Below are positions 14,096 to 20,565 of a DNA stretch of 20,565 nucleotides, piece after piece. Below the pieces are notes generated by a model. That model did no database searches and was not told where the DNA came from. It saw only the letters and a program-made list of their open reading frames with translations. Origin of the DNA: Marinobacter sp. (lineage in GTDB: Bacteria > Pseudomonadota > Gammaproteobacteria > Pseudomonadales > Oleiphilaceae); the NCBI GenBank assembly GCA_017643965.1, contig JAEPMM010000010.1:1-20565 (forward strand), written 5' to 3'. A program made the translations under genes and the position numbers. Position 1 is the stretch's first letter. The number at the start of each line of letters is the position of its first letter.

Positions 14096-15099
14096 CTAAT
14101 AACGTCCTCAACCGGCCGCCGGAGAGAGCGCGGCATCCGCGGGCCACGGCCAATCCGCACAATAAGGTCCGGGCGCCGGTCACCAATGCCAGTGGCGTGG
14201 GCAAAGTCAGGGCGCAGTTTCGCCACCTCCACCGGCTGGTTAATAAACGCCGTGAACAGACCCAGGGCCGCAGCCTGAAGAGCCAGGCGTTGGTAACACC
14301 GGCCGGCCTCAATCCAGTGGGGAATGTCATCTGCCTCTGAATATAAGACGGCAATCGCGGAAGAGCTGTCGATGTGCCGGCGATCTTTTTTGTTCTGATT
14401 CCTGGCAGAGAACGAGCCCTTCATCGCCAGCAATCCGAGCCAGCGGGGCACGGCTGGATTGCCCATGACAGGCCCGTAGAGCCCATCGCCGGAGAGCACA
14501 GCCTCCTTGCCGTTAAACCGAATCCAGGCTTTAAGTTCCCGGGCCCATGCAGGGTCGGCAAACTGGGCATCGTTGCCCTTTGCAACAAAGTCTGCGACCA
14601 GGTCTTTCTGATCGGCGCGGGTCATCAGAAGCACCGACACGCCGTTACCCTGTCCCGCTGCCTGAAGCAACTCCAACTCTTCCTTCGTGAGCGGCGCCCC
14701 GTCATACTCTGAACGGCTGCACTGGCGCAGGGGAATCGCCTCGAAAAGAGCAGATCGCACGGCCGCCGCCTCTTCAAAATCAATCACCACCCCGGATGCC
14801 GATGCATCGAATCGACTGTGTCCCTTTAGCCCCGCGGCTTGCGCTGCCAGCAGCAAGTTCTCGGTAGCACATCCCAGGCTGGCGTATAGGTGGTGGTCAT
14901 CCGGGTCCACGGCCGGGCAACGTCTGGACAGATCGGGAAGAACCCGCATGCGATTGGATTCAAGCTTGAATATCCACGGCTGCGTATTATGACTGGACGC
15001 CGCCAGAGTGGCGTACCGCACCAACTCGCGATAGTCGCGTGGAGAGGCGCCTGGCTGACTATGGCACCAGGTTTCATTAACCATGTCCGAATAGTTCAT
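14092..15099 (-). CDS. Acg-like nitroreductase family protein
   Basis: The 335-residue protein resembles the Acg (Rv2032) branch of the FMN nitroreductase fold, which is a fused two-lobe version of the usual homodimer. Visible marks are RELVRYATLAASSHNTQPWIF (24-44; the SSHNTQPW flavin motif), LYASLGCATENLLLAAQAAGL, the second-lobe motif IPLRQCSRSEYDG and the C-terminal EAGRCYQRLALQAAALGLFTAFINQPVE. Mycobacterial Acg binds FMN but lacks classical nitroreductase activity because a lid covers the site, so the reaction here is open. ATG 15099 has GGAG six bases upstream. It appears to head a unit with the small ORF, CPBP and M23-like genes. Confidence 0.85.
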   Translation of the reverse strand: MNYSDMVNETWCHSQPGASPRDYRELVRYATLAASSHNTQPWIFKLESNRMRVLPDLSRRCPAVDPDDHHLYASLGCATENLLLAAQAAGLKGHSRFDASASGVVIDFEEAAAVRSALFEAIPLRQCSRSEYDGAPLTKEELELLQAAGQGNGVSVLLMTRADQKDLVADFVAKGNDAQFADPAWARELKAWIRFNGKEAVLSGDGLYGPVMGNPAVPRWLGLLAMKGSFSARNQNKKDRRHIDSSSAIAVLYSEADDIPHWIEAGRCYQRLALQAAALGLFTAFINQPVEVAKLRPDFAHATGIGDRRPDLIVRIGRGPRMPRSLRRPVEDVIR

Positions 15100-15176
15100 A
15101 GCGCCTCCAGACTCGAATCAGTGAAGTGTAGGCTGTGAACTTTGCCTCTGCTAGCGGCGGTTAAGGCAATCGGACC

Positions 15177-15350
15177 TTGACAGGCCCGAGCCGTGAAAAC
15201 CTGCCAATCAACAGCGATAACAAGGCCAAAGAGGGAATTGGGAGAGGACTTTTCTGCTATAGGCAGGGTAGACGAATCATCGTCCTGCATGTGTTTGTGA
15301 AGAAAGGTCAGAAATTACCAAAGAAAGACCTGGAGCTCGCAAAGAAACTT
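15177..15350 (+). pseudogene. Decayed RelE/HigB-type (phage Gp49-like) toxin fragment
   Basis: The plus-strand frame from 15177 encodes, at 15237-15350, a segment reading IGRGLFCYRQGRR, then IIVLHVFVKKGQKLPKKD and LELAKKL. This is the C-terminal core of Gp49-like RelE/HigB toxins (compare IARVIF...LLNGFIKKTQKTPDQELAKAR in the intact toxin at 17100-17453). The N-terminal strand and helices are not found upstream, a TAA closes the frame at 15162-15164, and there is no ribosome site or antitoxin gene after it. It is best read as the remains of a second toxin-antitoxin locus. The rest of the 15100-15373 gap shows nothing else that I can support. Confidence 0.6.
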
Positions 15351-15373
15351 GGGACAAACGTGACAGCGGCTTT

Positions 15374-15679
15374 TCACAGAGCATTGAGCGTGGAAATGCC
15401 GTCGATCTCAGTCACTGCTTTGGCATCCGCCCGCTCAATAATTTTCACAAGGGTGGATTGAATCGTTTCATCTTCCCGGGCGTCACCGCCACTCACAAAC
15501 GTTTGCTTCTGAGGATCGGCGCCCTCCTCCTCAATATATGAAACAACGACCTCGGTAGCTGACTCCGGTGTTTTACCGGGGCCCGCTTTACCGAAGTACT
15601 CCAGCGAAACCAACGGGTAGCCGTGAAAGCCCTTCTTAACCTGCTTTGCAATGCGCTTCTTTGCTTTATCCAAATGCAT
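15374..15679 (-). CDS. Conserved hypothetical protein
   Basis: The 101-residue soluble protein starts MHLDKAKKRIAKQVKKGFHGYPLVSLEYFG and has TEVVVSYIEEEGADPQKQTFVSGGDAREDETIQSTLVKIIERADAKAV. I recall similar small proteins in Pseudomonas and relatives without an assigned function. It looks like a single alpha/beta domain with no signal peptide, membrane helix or Cys. It lies 40 bp after the phosphoesterase gene on the same strand and may be the last gene of the glutaredoxin-phosphoesterase unit. Its 3' end abuts the decayed toxin fragment on the other strand, so a rearrangement point may lie just past its stop. Confidence 0.72.
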   Translation of the reverse strand: MHLDKAKKRIAKQVKKGFHGYPLVSLEYFGKAGPGKTPESATEVVVSYIEEEGADPQKQTFVSGGDAREDETIQSTLVKIIERADAKAVTEIDGISTLNAL

Positions 15680-15719
15680 ATTGGGGGCCTGTCGCGGATC
15701 GTGTTATCTGGGTACCGGA

Positions 15720-16175
15720 TCAAACCGGCAGTTCAATAATCTCACCTACCACACTGTCTTTGCTCACCTGCAACCGTCCCACCGTGATCGGCAGAGTAAA
15801 ACGCCGGGGCCCGGCGCCTCCTGGATTGAAATAAAGCACATCGCCCACCCATTCATTACGGGGCTTGTGGGAATGGCCGGCGATGACCACGCGGAAACGG
15901 CCTTGCGGATCGAGATCGAGGGTTTTGACGTCGTGGAGCATGTGGAAAGCGTGGCCCAGAAATTCCAGCTCCTGAACATCAGGAAGGGTTGCTGCCCGAC
16001 CGGTTTTGTCGATATTGCCACGAATCGCAACCAAGGGCGCAATCGCCTCCAGTGCTTCCAGAACCTCGTCTCGCCCCACGTCACCGGCATGAAGGATCAG
16101 ATCCGAGCCTTTCAAAACCTCCAGGGCTTCGGGACGCATTTTGCTGTGGGTGTCTGCGATCACCCCGATTTGCAT
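15720..16175 (-). CDS. YfcE/MJ0936-like metallophosphoesterase
   Basis: The 151-residue protein is a small calcineurin-like phosphoesterase. All metal-binding motifs are present: GVIADTHS (4-11), LHAGDVG (28-34), IRGNID (51-56), and AGHSHKP (99-105) followed by YFNPGGAGPRR. Members of the YfcE group hydrolyse phosphodiester bonds of artificial substrates with manganese; physiological substrates are unknown. ATG 16175 has a strong AGGAGG eight bases upstream. It sits 36 bp after the glutaredoxin-like gene. Confidence 0.92.
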   Translation of the reverse strand: MQIGVIADTHSKMRPEALEVLKGSDLILHAGDVGRDEVLEALEAIAPLVAIRGNIDKTGRAATLPDVQELEFLGHAFHMLHDVKTLDLDPQGRFRVVIAGHSHKPRNEWVGDVLYFNPGGAGPRRFTLPITVGRLQVSKDSVVGEIIELPV

Positions 16176-16211
16176 GCTTACGCCCTCCTGACCAGATTTT
16201 GCTTACTTCTA

Positions 16212-16622
16212 CTAATACACCCCGTTTCCAGCACCCGGCTCAAACCGTTCCTGCAGCCATGCCCTGATGTCATCAGACTCGTACAGCCATCGCTCACTGC
16301 CATCATCCTCACGCATCTTCAGGCAGGGCACCTTGATGTGACCGCCGCCAGCCTCCAGCGCGGCGCGGTGCTGCGGGTCATGCTGGGCATCGCGGGTTTC
16401 AATGTTCAGACCCAGCCGGGCGATTTCCTTGCGCACCTTGATGCAGAATGGGCAGGCTTTGAACTGGTACAGGGCGAGATCCTTGCTGGCCTCATCGACG
16501 AGGGCCTGCTGTTCAGCGCTGCGGGTAACGCCCTTGGGCGTGCTGAGCTTTTCGCTGAGCAGCATGAACGGCGTCAGAACAAGGCGCAGGGCGCGGAAAA
16601 AATAACGAATAATGATTCTCAT
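16212..16622 (-). CDS. Glutaredoxin-like protein with N-terminal membrane anchor
   Basis: The 136-residue protein begins with a hydrophobic stretch (about 3-23) and has a glutaredoxin domain from about residue 50: LYQFKACPFCIKVRKEIARLGLNIE with the active site CPFC (57-60), the cis-Pro loop KVPCLKM and the C-terminal WLYESDDIRAWLQERF. The CPFC site (rather than CPYC) and the anchor are seen in a group of proteobacterial glutaredoxin-like proteins of unknown target. The residues following the anchor suggest the domain faces the cytoplasm, but topology cannot be settled from sequence. ATG 16622 is preferred to GTG 16631; neither has a strong ribosome site. Confidence 0.86.
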   Translation of the reverse strand: MRIIIRYFFRALRLVLTPFMLLSEKLSTPKGVTRSAEQQALVDEASKDLALYQFKACPFCIKVRKEIARLGLNIETRDAQHDPQHRAALEAGGGHIKVPCLKMREDDGSERWLYESDDIRAWLQERFEPGAGNGVY

Positions 16623-16773
16623 GGGTAACACTCAAACTCTGGAATGAAGGTAATCTACCGGATGCCGGCACTTTGGCTTGATTTACATACGTCACAGCCG
16701 GGCGTGAGGATAACATTTTCGTACCGATTGGATAGGCCGCTGAAGCGGTGCTCATATTGCTTTTCGCCTTCGG

Positions 16774-17085
16774 TCAAGCCGCGCGATCAGATCCGTTATC
16801 CTCACCAGCCTGCAAAGTCCAGGTCATACCCAAAGCGTGACCCGCTTTGACAAGTGTCGTGATGGTTACACCGGTATCCTTCTCATCTAGAAGGCGGTTA
16901 ACCACCGTCCTGCTGGTATGCATTTTCTGGGCAAGCTGGGACTTATTTATGCCGGTGAGCCCCATAGCTTGCTGAATCTGCCAGACAATCACCCGCTTCA
17001 GCGCCCCAGCTTCTGCCTGCTCAAGACTGCCGTCCGATTCAAGCAGATCATCAAGAGAGCTGCCAACGTGCTTATGCTGTGTCAT
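16774..17085 (-). CDS. higA: HigA-type antitoxin, XRE-family helix-turn-helix
   Basis: The 103-residue protein has a Cro/CI-type helix-turn-helix: LTGINKSQLAQKMHTSRTVVNRLLDEKDTGVTITTLVKAGHALGM (about 43-87), with the recognition helix at TSRTVVNRLL. This is the usual antitoxin form that pairs with Gp49-like toxins. It follows the toxin gene by 14 bp, the toxin-first order typical of HigBA. GGGAG precedes ATG 17085. As antitoxin it should neutralise the toxin and repress the pair, probably through the palindrome at 17479-17498. The gene symbol is by family type, not by proven orthology. Confidence 0.87.
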   Translation of the reverse strand: MTQHKHVGSSLDDLLESDGSLEQAEAGALKRVIVWQIQQAMGLTGINKSQLAQKMHTSRTVVNRLLDEKDTGVTITTLVKAGHALGMTWTLQAGEDNGSDRAA

Positions 17086-17099
17086 TTTATTGCTCCCAT

Positions 17100-17453
17100 T
17101 CAGACAAGATTCTTTTTTCGATCTCTCGCCTTCGCCAACTCTTGATCCGGTGTTTTCTGAGTCTTTTTGATAAAGCCGTTCAGCAACGCCATATCGCCGT
17201 GAAACATCGTGAATATGACTCGTGCAATCCGACCGTTCGAGAGATCACTGCGGACCTCCCACAAGTCTGAGTTAGCCTTCCCAGAGAATCCCCTCACCAG
17301 GGGCATGCCAAGTGGCCAACCATATTCCACCGTTTTCAGGTCAGTTCCGATCACTGAACGATCATCCTTATCAAGCTTCAGCAACCATTCTTTGACCGGC
17401 TCTCGACCATTGGCTGTTCTGTAAAATACGACATTGACTGTTTTCCGTGTCAT
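17100..17453 (-). CDS. higB: RelE/HigB-type toxin (phage-derived Gp49-like)
   Basis: The 117-residue protein matches the phage-derived Gp49-like/RelE toxins: VNVVFYRTANGREPVKEWLLKL (6-27), YGWPLGMPLVRGFSG, DLWEVRSDL-NGRIARVIF and LLNGFIKKTQKTPDQELAKARDRKK. Such toxins cleave mRNA at the ribosome. The basic Lys/Arg cluster of the C-terminal strand and helix, which carries the RNase residues in relatives, is intact. ATG 17453 is preferred over GTG at 17507, since GGGGGTG lies upstream and the added residues would run through the palindromic operator. Codon use looks like that of the surroundings apart from a slightly lower GC content, consistent with a mobile module. Confidence 0.88.
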   Translation of the reverse strand: MTRKTVNVVFYRTANGREPVKEWLLKLDKDDRSVIGTDLKTVEYGWPLGMPLVRGFSGKANSDLWEVRSDLSNGRIARVIFTMFHGDMALLNGFIKKTQKTPDQELAKARDRKKNLV

Positions 17454-17478
17454 ACACCCCCTTCCTTGGCAAAGGCCA

Positions 17479-17498
17479 GTGTACCTAAATAGGTACAC
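17479..17498. promoter_or_regulatory. Perfect palindrome, candidate HigA operator
   Basis: GTGTACCTA (17479-17487) and TAGGTACAC (17490-17498) are exact inverted 9-bp arms around AA, 26 bp upstream of the toxin start. This is where toxin-antitoxin autoregulation sites usually lie. It is in the 129-bp region shared with the divergent ligase gene, so binding could affect both. I could not place a convincing promoter here. Confidence 0.66.
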
Positions 17499-17582
17499 CC
17501 ACGCCAACCTTAATCTGATTCCAATCCTTCGCCGCTATTTCCGCTACTATCAAGGTAAGTCGGTGTTAGAGGCACAGCCGCT

Positions 17583-19067
17583 ATGGGACTGTCGATAAAA
17601 CAATCGGAATTTACGTCGGAAGACTTTGACCGGTTTGCGGCCAAGGTGCGAACGGACCTTACCGCCCTCACCCGCCTGCTGAACCGGCCCGGCTTTGGTG
17701 AGGGAGAATCTTCCATCGGTGCCGAGGTCGAGTTCTACATCGTAAACCCGGACCTGCGCGTTCAGCCGATCAACACAGAACTGGCCGCCCGCGTTCAGGA
17801 TCCACAACTGACGGTTGAGCTCAACCGCTTCAACCTTGAATACAACCTCAACCCCCAGGCCTTCAAAGGCACCCCCTTTGCCAGCACCGAACAGGAACTG
17901 CTCGCGGCCATGCAGCGCATCAACCAGCACGCCGCACTCTTGAATGGCGAACTGCTCCCCATCGGCATTCTACCCACGTTGCGCCAGTCCGATATGGGCG
18001 CGAAGGCGATGACCGACGAACCCCGCTACCACGCACTATCCAACGCATTGATCCAGCAACGGGGCGAGCCTTTCAGCATCCATATCGGCGGCAACGACGT
18101 CATCGACCTGGAAGCGGACGACGTCACCCTGGAAGGGGCGACCACCTCGTTCCAACTGCACTGGCGCGTTCCTGCCCACCGCTTTGCCGACTATTTCAAC
18201 GCCGTGCAGCTGGTGACGCCCATTGTGCTGGCTCTGGCCAGTAATTCGCCCAGCCTGTTCGGCCACCACCTCTGGGACGAAACCCGTATCGCCCTGTTCA
18301 AACAATCCGTCGACAGCCGGTCGCCCAACCACAGAACCTGGAAACACCCGCCACGGGTCTATTACGGCAACGGCTGGGCCCGCAGCGCCTGGGAGCTGTT
18401 TGCCGCCTCGGCCTCCCTGTATCCCCCCATCCTTCCATTGATGTCGGAGGAAGATCCGATGGCGGTGATTGATCGGGGAGACGTACCGGAACTGACCGAA
18501 CTGCGGCTGCACCATGGCACGACCTGGCCCTGGAACCGGGCCATTTTTGATCACACAGACGGCGGCCATCTGCGCATCGAGATTCGTTCCATGCCGGCGG
18601 GACCAACGCCCGTGGATATGTGCGCAAACGGGCTGTTCGTGATCGGGGCGGCGTTGGCGGTACTCGAGGATATCCGGCACCTGACGTCGATACTTCCCTT
18701 TCATTACACCGAACACAATTTCTATCGTGCCGCCAAATACGGCATCGGTGCAGACATCATCTGGCCCCACAAAGACCAGGTACAGTTGCAGGATACCCCC
18801 CTGTTGAACGTTGCCCGTGACCTGCTGCCGCGCGCCCGGGAAGCCTTGCAACGAACCGCGGTGGACGAGGCGGAAATCCACCGCCTGCTGGGCATCATCG
18901 AAGGCCGCATTCAAACCGGGATGACGGGCGCCCGCTGGCAGCGCCAGGTCACCGAGTCTTTTTTCAGGACCCAGACTCCCGACGAAGCGTTCAAGAGTAT
19001 GCTGTCTCTTTACATGAGCCATCAGAAGACAAACACACCCGTGCACGAATGGACCTTGTCACCATGA
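17583..19067 (+). CDS. GCS2-type glutamate-cysteine ligase family protein (carboxylate-amine ligase)
   Basis: The 494-residue protein belongs to the GCS2/YbdK group of carboxylate-amine ligases (glutamine-synthetase fold), which join the gamma-carboxyl of glutamate to an amine with ATP. Visible motifs are SSIGAEVEFYIVN (43-55; metal and ATP ligands Glu48 and Glu50), VELNRFNLEYNLNP (78-91), EPFSIHIGGND, LEGATTSFQLHWRVP, NSPSLFGHHLW, a Arg-rich WKHPPRVYYG, and GGHLRIEIRSMPAGPTPVDMCANG. It is longer than E. coli YbdK (about 370) and not the classical GshA. Whether Cys is the amine substrate is unknown. Its stop overlaps the next start (ATGA). The ribosome site AGAGG is a little far (10 bases) from ATG 17583. 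Confidence 0.85.
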   Translation: MGLSIKQSEFTSEDFDRFAAKVRTDLTALTRLLNRPGFGEGESSIGAEVEFYIVNPDLRVQPINTELAARVQDPQLTVELNRFNLEYNLNPQAFKGTPFASTEQELLAAMQRINQHAALLNGELLPIGILPTLRQSDMGAKAMTDEPRYHALSNALIQQRGEPFSIHIGGNDVIDLEADDVTLEGATTSFQLHWRVPAHRFADYFNAVQLVTPIVLALASNSPSLFGHHLWDETRIALFKQSVDSRSPNHRTWKHPPRVYYGNGWARSAWELFAASASLYPPILPLMSEEDPMAVIDRGDVPELTELRLHHGTTWPWNRAIFDHTDGGHLRIEIRSMPAGPTPVDMCANGLFVIGAALAVLEDIRHLTSILPFHYTEHNFYRAAKYGIGADIIWPHKDQVQLQDTPLLNVARDLLPRAREALQRTAVDEAEIHRLLGIIEGRIQTGMTGARWQRQVTESFFRTQTPDEAFKSMLSLYMSHQKTNTPVHEWTLSP

Positions 19068-20104
19068 GCCGCTCGCACACCCTGGATTATCTCAACAACC
19101 CGTCACCCCAGACCCTGGGCCGATCGCCCCTGGAGTGGCTGAACCGGCTGCAAGGGCCCACGGTGGTTCGGGTTGCTGGCCGCGATCCGTCAAGAACACG
19201 GGCCATGGCAACGCTGCTTCACGGCAACGAACCCTCAGGGCTGTTCGCGATTCACCGATGGTTGCTGGAGCAGCACACCCCGGAGGTCAACCTGCTGTTC
19301 CTGCTGGGCGGCGTCCATCCCGCGAAAACACCGCCGCTATTGTCGCTGCGCCAACTGCCAGGCGGACGTGATCTGAACCGCTGCTTCAAAGAACCGTTTG
19401 AAGGAGAGGAAGGTGCCATTGCCCAAGCTATGCTGGCCGAGCTTCAGACCGCCAACGCCGAGTGCCTGCTGGACGTGCACAACACCTCAGGCACGGGCCC
19501 TGCCTTCGCGGTGACCATCACCAACGACGCTGCCCATCAAGCGCTGGCATCGCTCTTTACCGACCGGCTGATCATGACGGATCTTCGCCTGGGTGCACTG
19601 ATGGAATATTCCGAGCAGGAGGTTCCCACCGTAACCATCGAGTGTGGCGGGGCTCAGGATGATCACGCGCACCAACTGGCCTACGAAGGGCTTGTTCGGT
19701 ATGCCTCGCAATCTGACGTGCTATCGCTGGAGAAAGCGGCATGGAACGTTGCGGTGCTGCGCAATCCGATTCGTGTGGAGTTGGCGCCCGATGCGACTAT
19801 CGAATACCGGTTAACGCCCAGTGGGCAGGCGGACCTCACGTTTCCGCCCGACATCGAACACCGCAATTTCGGGATTGTGTCGCCGGATGAGCCGCTCGGA
19901 TGGGTTGGGCAAAAAGGCCTGGACGTTCTCACGGCGATCAGCCACAACCGCACCGAGAACATGGAACAGGTGCTGCAAATCAGGGATGGGCGCATCTACC
20001 CCGCCCAGGCCCTCAAGGCCTTCATGATCACCACCAACCCGGTGATTGCGAAGAGCGATTGCCTGTTCTATGCCGTCAAAGCAACGGGCGATCCCATTTT
20101 TTAA
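19064..20104 (+). CDS. Succinylglutamate desuccinylase/aspartoacylase-like zinc hydrolase
   Basis: The 346-residue protein has the zinc carboxypeptidase fold of AstE/AspA: LLHGNEPSG with His53 and Glu56 as zinc ligands, GGRDLNRCFKEPF (100-112; substrate-binding Arg and Asn), LLDVHNTSGTG with the third ligand His139, and VTIECGG with the catalytic Glu193. A beta-rich C-terminal domain follows, as in aspartoacylase. These enzymes remove an acyl group from an amino acid amide. The start at ATG 19064 overlaps the ligase TGA and is preferred to ATG 19049. No arginine succinyltransferase genes are nearby, so this is not the AST-pathway AstE. Coupling to the ligase suggests it acts on the ligase product or prepares its substrate. 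Confidence 0.85.
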   Translation: MSRSHTLDYLNNPSPQTLGRSPLEWLNRLQGPTVVRVAGRDPSRTRAMATLLHGNEPSGLFAIHRWLLEQHTPEVNLLFLLGGVHPAKTPPLLSLRQLPGGRDLNRCFKEPFEGEEGAIAQAMLAELQTANAECLLDVHNTSGTGPAFAVTITNDAAHQALASLFTDRLIMTDLRLGALMEYSEQEVPTVTIECGGAQDDHAHQLAYEGLVRYASQSDVLSLEKAAWNVAVLRNPIRVELAPDATIEYRLTPSGQADLTFPPDIEHRNFGIVSPDEPLGWVGQKGLDVLTAISHNRTENMEQVLQIRDGRIYPAQALKAFMITTNPVIAKSDCLFYAVKATGDPIF

Positions 20105-20121
20105 ACCCTGGCGAGCCGCTT

Positions 20122-20565
20122 TTAATCGTAGATGGCCCGCTCTCTCGCGTCTCGTTTTCGGTCAGGGTCTTCCTGGCTTCGCGTGGCTGAAATGAGACCG
20201 AGGTAGTCAGCGGGAACGCCTATTTCTTTTGCACCAACGATGACGTGATTCAAATACCAGGAGTGAGGCAGCAAAGACGGATCCGTTGACGTTGCACAGT
20301 AGGTAAAAGCGTCAAGGGAATTGCCGAGAGCATCCGTCACCGTGACCCGCTTTTCATCGTAACCGAAGCCCAACCCCTCAGCCCTGTCCAGCGGGCCTTT
20401 CTCGTTGCGCGGTATCTCAAACAGTGCGCCGATGACGACGTCCTCCGGATTGCCGGTGAACAGTGCGTCGCATTTTGCGGATTTGTCTTTCCTGCTCCAC
20501 TTATGAAACCGAAGGGAATGCTCAACAAGCGTGAACATACCGATTCGCTCCGCGCCTGGAACCCT
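20122..20565 (-). CDS. Gamma-glutamylcyclotransferase-like protein, 3' part
   Basis: The minus-strand frame is open from the right edge of the window (20565) to TGA at 20122, giving 147 residues without the start. It reads RVPGAERIG, LRFHKWSRKDKSAKCDA, DVVIGALFEIPRNEKGPLDRAEGLGFGYDEKRV, then YCATSTDPSLLPHSWYLNHVIVGAKEIGVPADYLGLI. This matches gamma-glutamylcyclotransferase (AIG2-like) proteins, which release 5-oxoproline from gamma-glutamyl compounds; the Glu in DRAEG is the likely catalytic residue. The family start (YFAYGSNM) should lie just beyond the window, so an internal ATG at 20538 is not the real start. It is convergent with the zinc hydrolase gene, 17 bp away. Confidence 0.85.
   Translation of the reverse strand, partial: RVPGAERIGMFTLVEHSLRFHKWSRKDKSAKCDALFTGNPEDVVIGALFEIPRNEKGPLDRAEGLGFGYDEKRVTVTDALGNSLDAFTYCATSTDPSLLPHSWYLNHVIVGAKEIGVPADYLGLISATRSQEDPDRKRDARERAIYD

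Noticed and set aside
15096..15290. Minus-strand frame of 64 codons upstream of the nitroreductase gene
   Set aside because: No ribosome site, no recognisable motif, and it is antisense to the decayed toxin fragment.
15651..16628. Open plus-strand frame of 325 codons
   Set aside because: It is antisense to the phosphoesterase and glutaredoxin-like genes, both with intact motifs and ribosome sites.
16736..16752. CCGCT-GA-AGCGG hairpin after the antitoxin gene
   Set aside because: The loop is too small for a stable hairpin and no T-run follows, so neither a terminator nor a REP element is supported.
18036..19046. Open minus-strand frame of 336 codons
   Set aside because: It is the reverse complement of the GCS2-type ligase gene, in a GC-rich region where long antisense frames are expected.

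Overview
This window reads as a chromosomal segment of a gammaproteobacterium, most likely a marine Marinobacter-like genus. That placement is an inference: it rests on moderately high GC, good Shine-Dalgarno sites, gammaproteobacterial families (SlyD, RadD, RlmF, YiaV/YiaW pair, DUF2860 outer-membrane protein) and overall resemblance to remembered homologues. No rRNA, tRNA, CRISPR array, insertion sequence or phage structural gene was seen. Gene density is high and no gene-free stretch exceeds about 275 bp.

Layout. (1) 1-1961, minus strand: slyD followed by the 5' part of radD (cut by the window edge), preceded by a CopD-like membrane protein/DUF1294 pair joined by a GTGA overlap. (2) 2072-4201: divergent lldR and lldD (L-lactate oxidation), with two LldR-type operators and good sigma70 promoters for both directions. 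(3) 4279-6613, minus strand: a 1-Cys Bcp peroxiredoxin, a small membrane-anchored protein, and a YiaW/YiaV-like (DUF3302 + HlyD) pair. (4) 6751-9184, plus strand: SDR oxidoreductase, TetR regulator and rlmF; a perfect 8-bp-arm palindrome sits on the predicted start site of the SDR promoter and is probably the TetR operator. (5) 9266-10292: nucleoside 2-deoxyribosyltransferase-like protein overlapping a MOSC protein. (6) 10373-11032: a membrane-protein gene interrupted by an in-frame TAA with a conserved-looking tail after the stop. (7) 11241-12194: DUF2860 outer-membrane protein. (8) 12244-15099, minus strand: Acg-like nitroreductase, a possible 25-residue hydrophobic small protein, a CPBP intramembrane protease and a membrane-anchored M23-like peptidase. 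(9) 15177-17453: a decayed RelE/HigB-type toxin piece, a conserved hypothetical, a YfcE-like phosphoesterase, a membrane-anchored glutaredoxin-like protein, and an intact HigBA-type toxin-antitoxin pair with a perfect 20-bp palindrome upstream. (10) 17583-20565: a GCS2-type glutamate-amine ligase translationally coupled to an aspartoacylase/succinylglutamate-desuccinylase-like zinc hydrolase, convergent with a gamma-glutamylcyclotransferase-like gene cut by the window end.

The best candidate for an undescribed system is region 10: a ligase expected to form a gamma-glutamyl amide, a zinc amidohydrolase coupled to it by an ATGA overlap, and a gamma-glutamyl-removing enzyme alongside. Other points of interest are the interrupted membrane-protein gene, the tiny ORF coupled on both sides between the nitroreductase and the CPBP protease, and the well-formed regulatory palindromes. 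All functional assignments come from reading motifs by eye; no database search was run.
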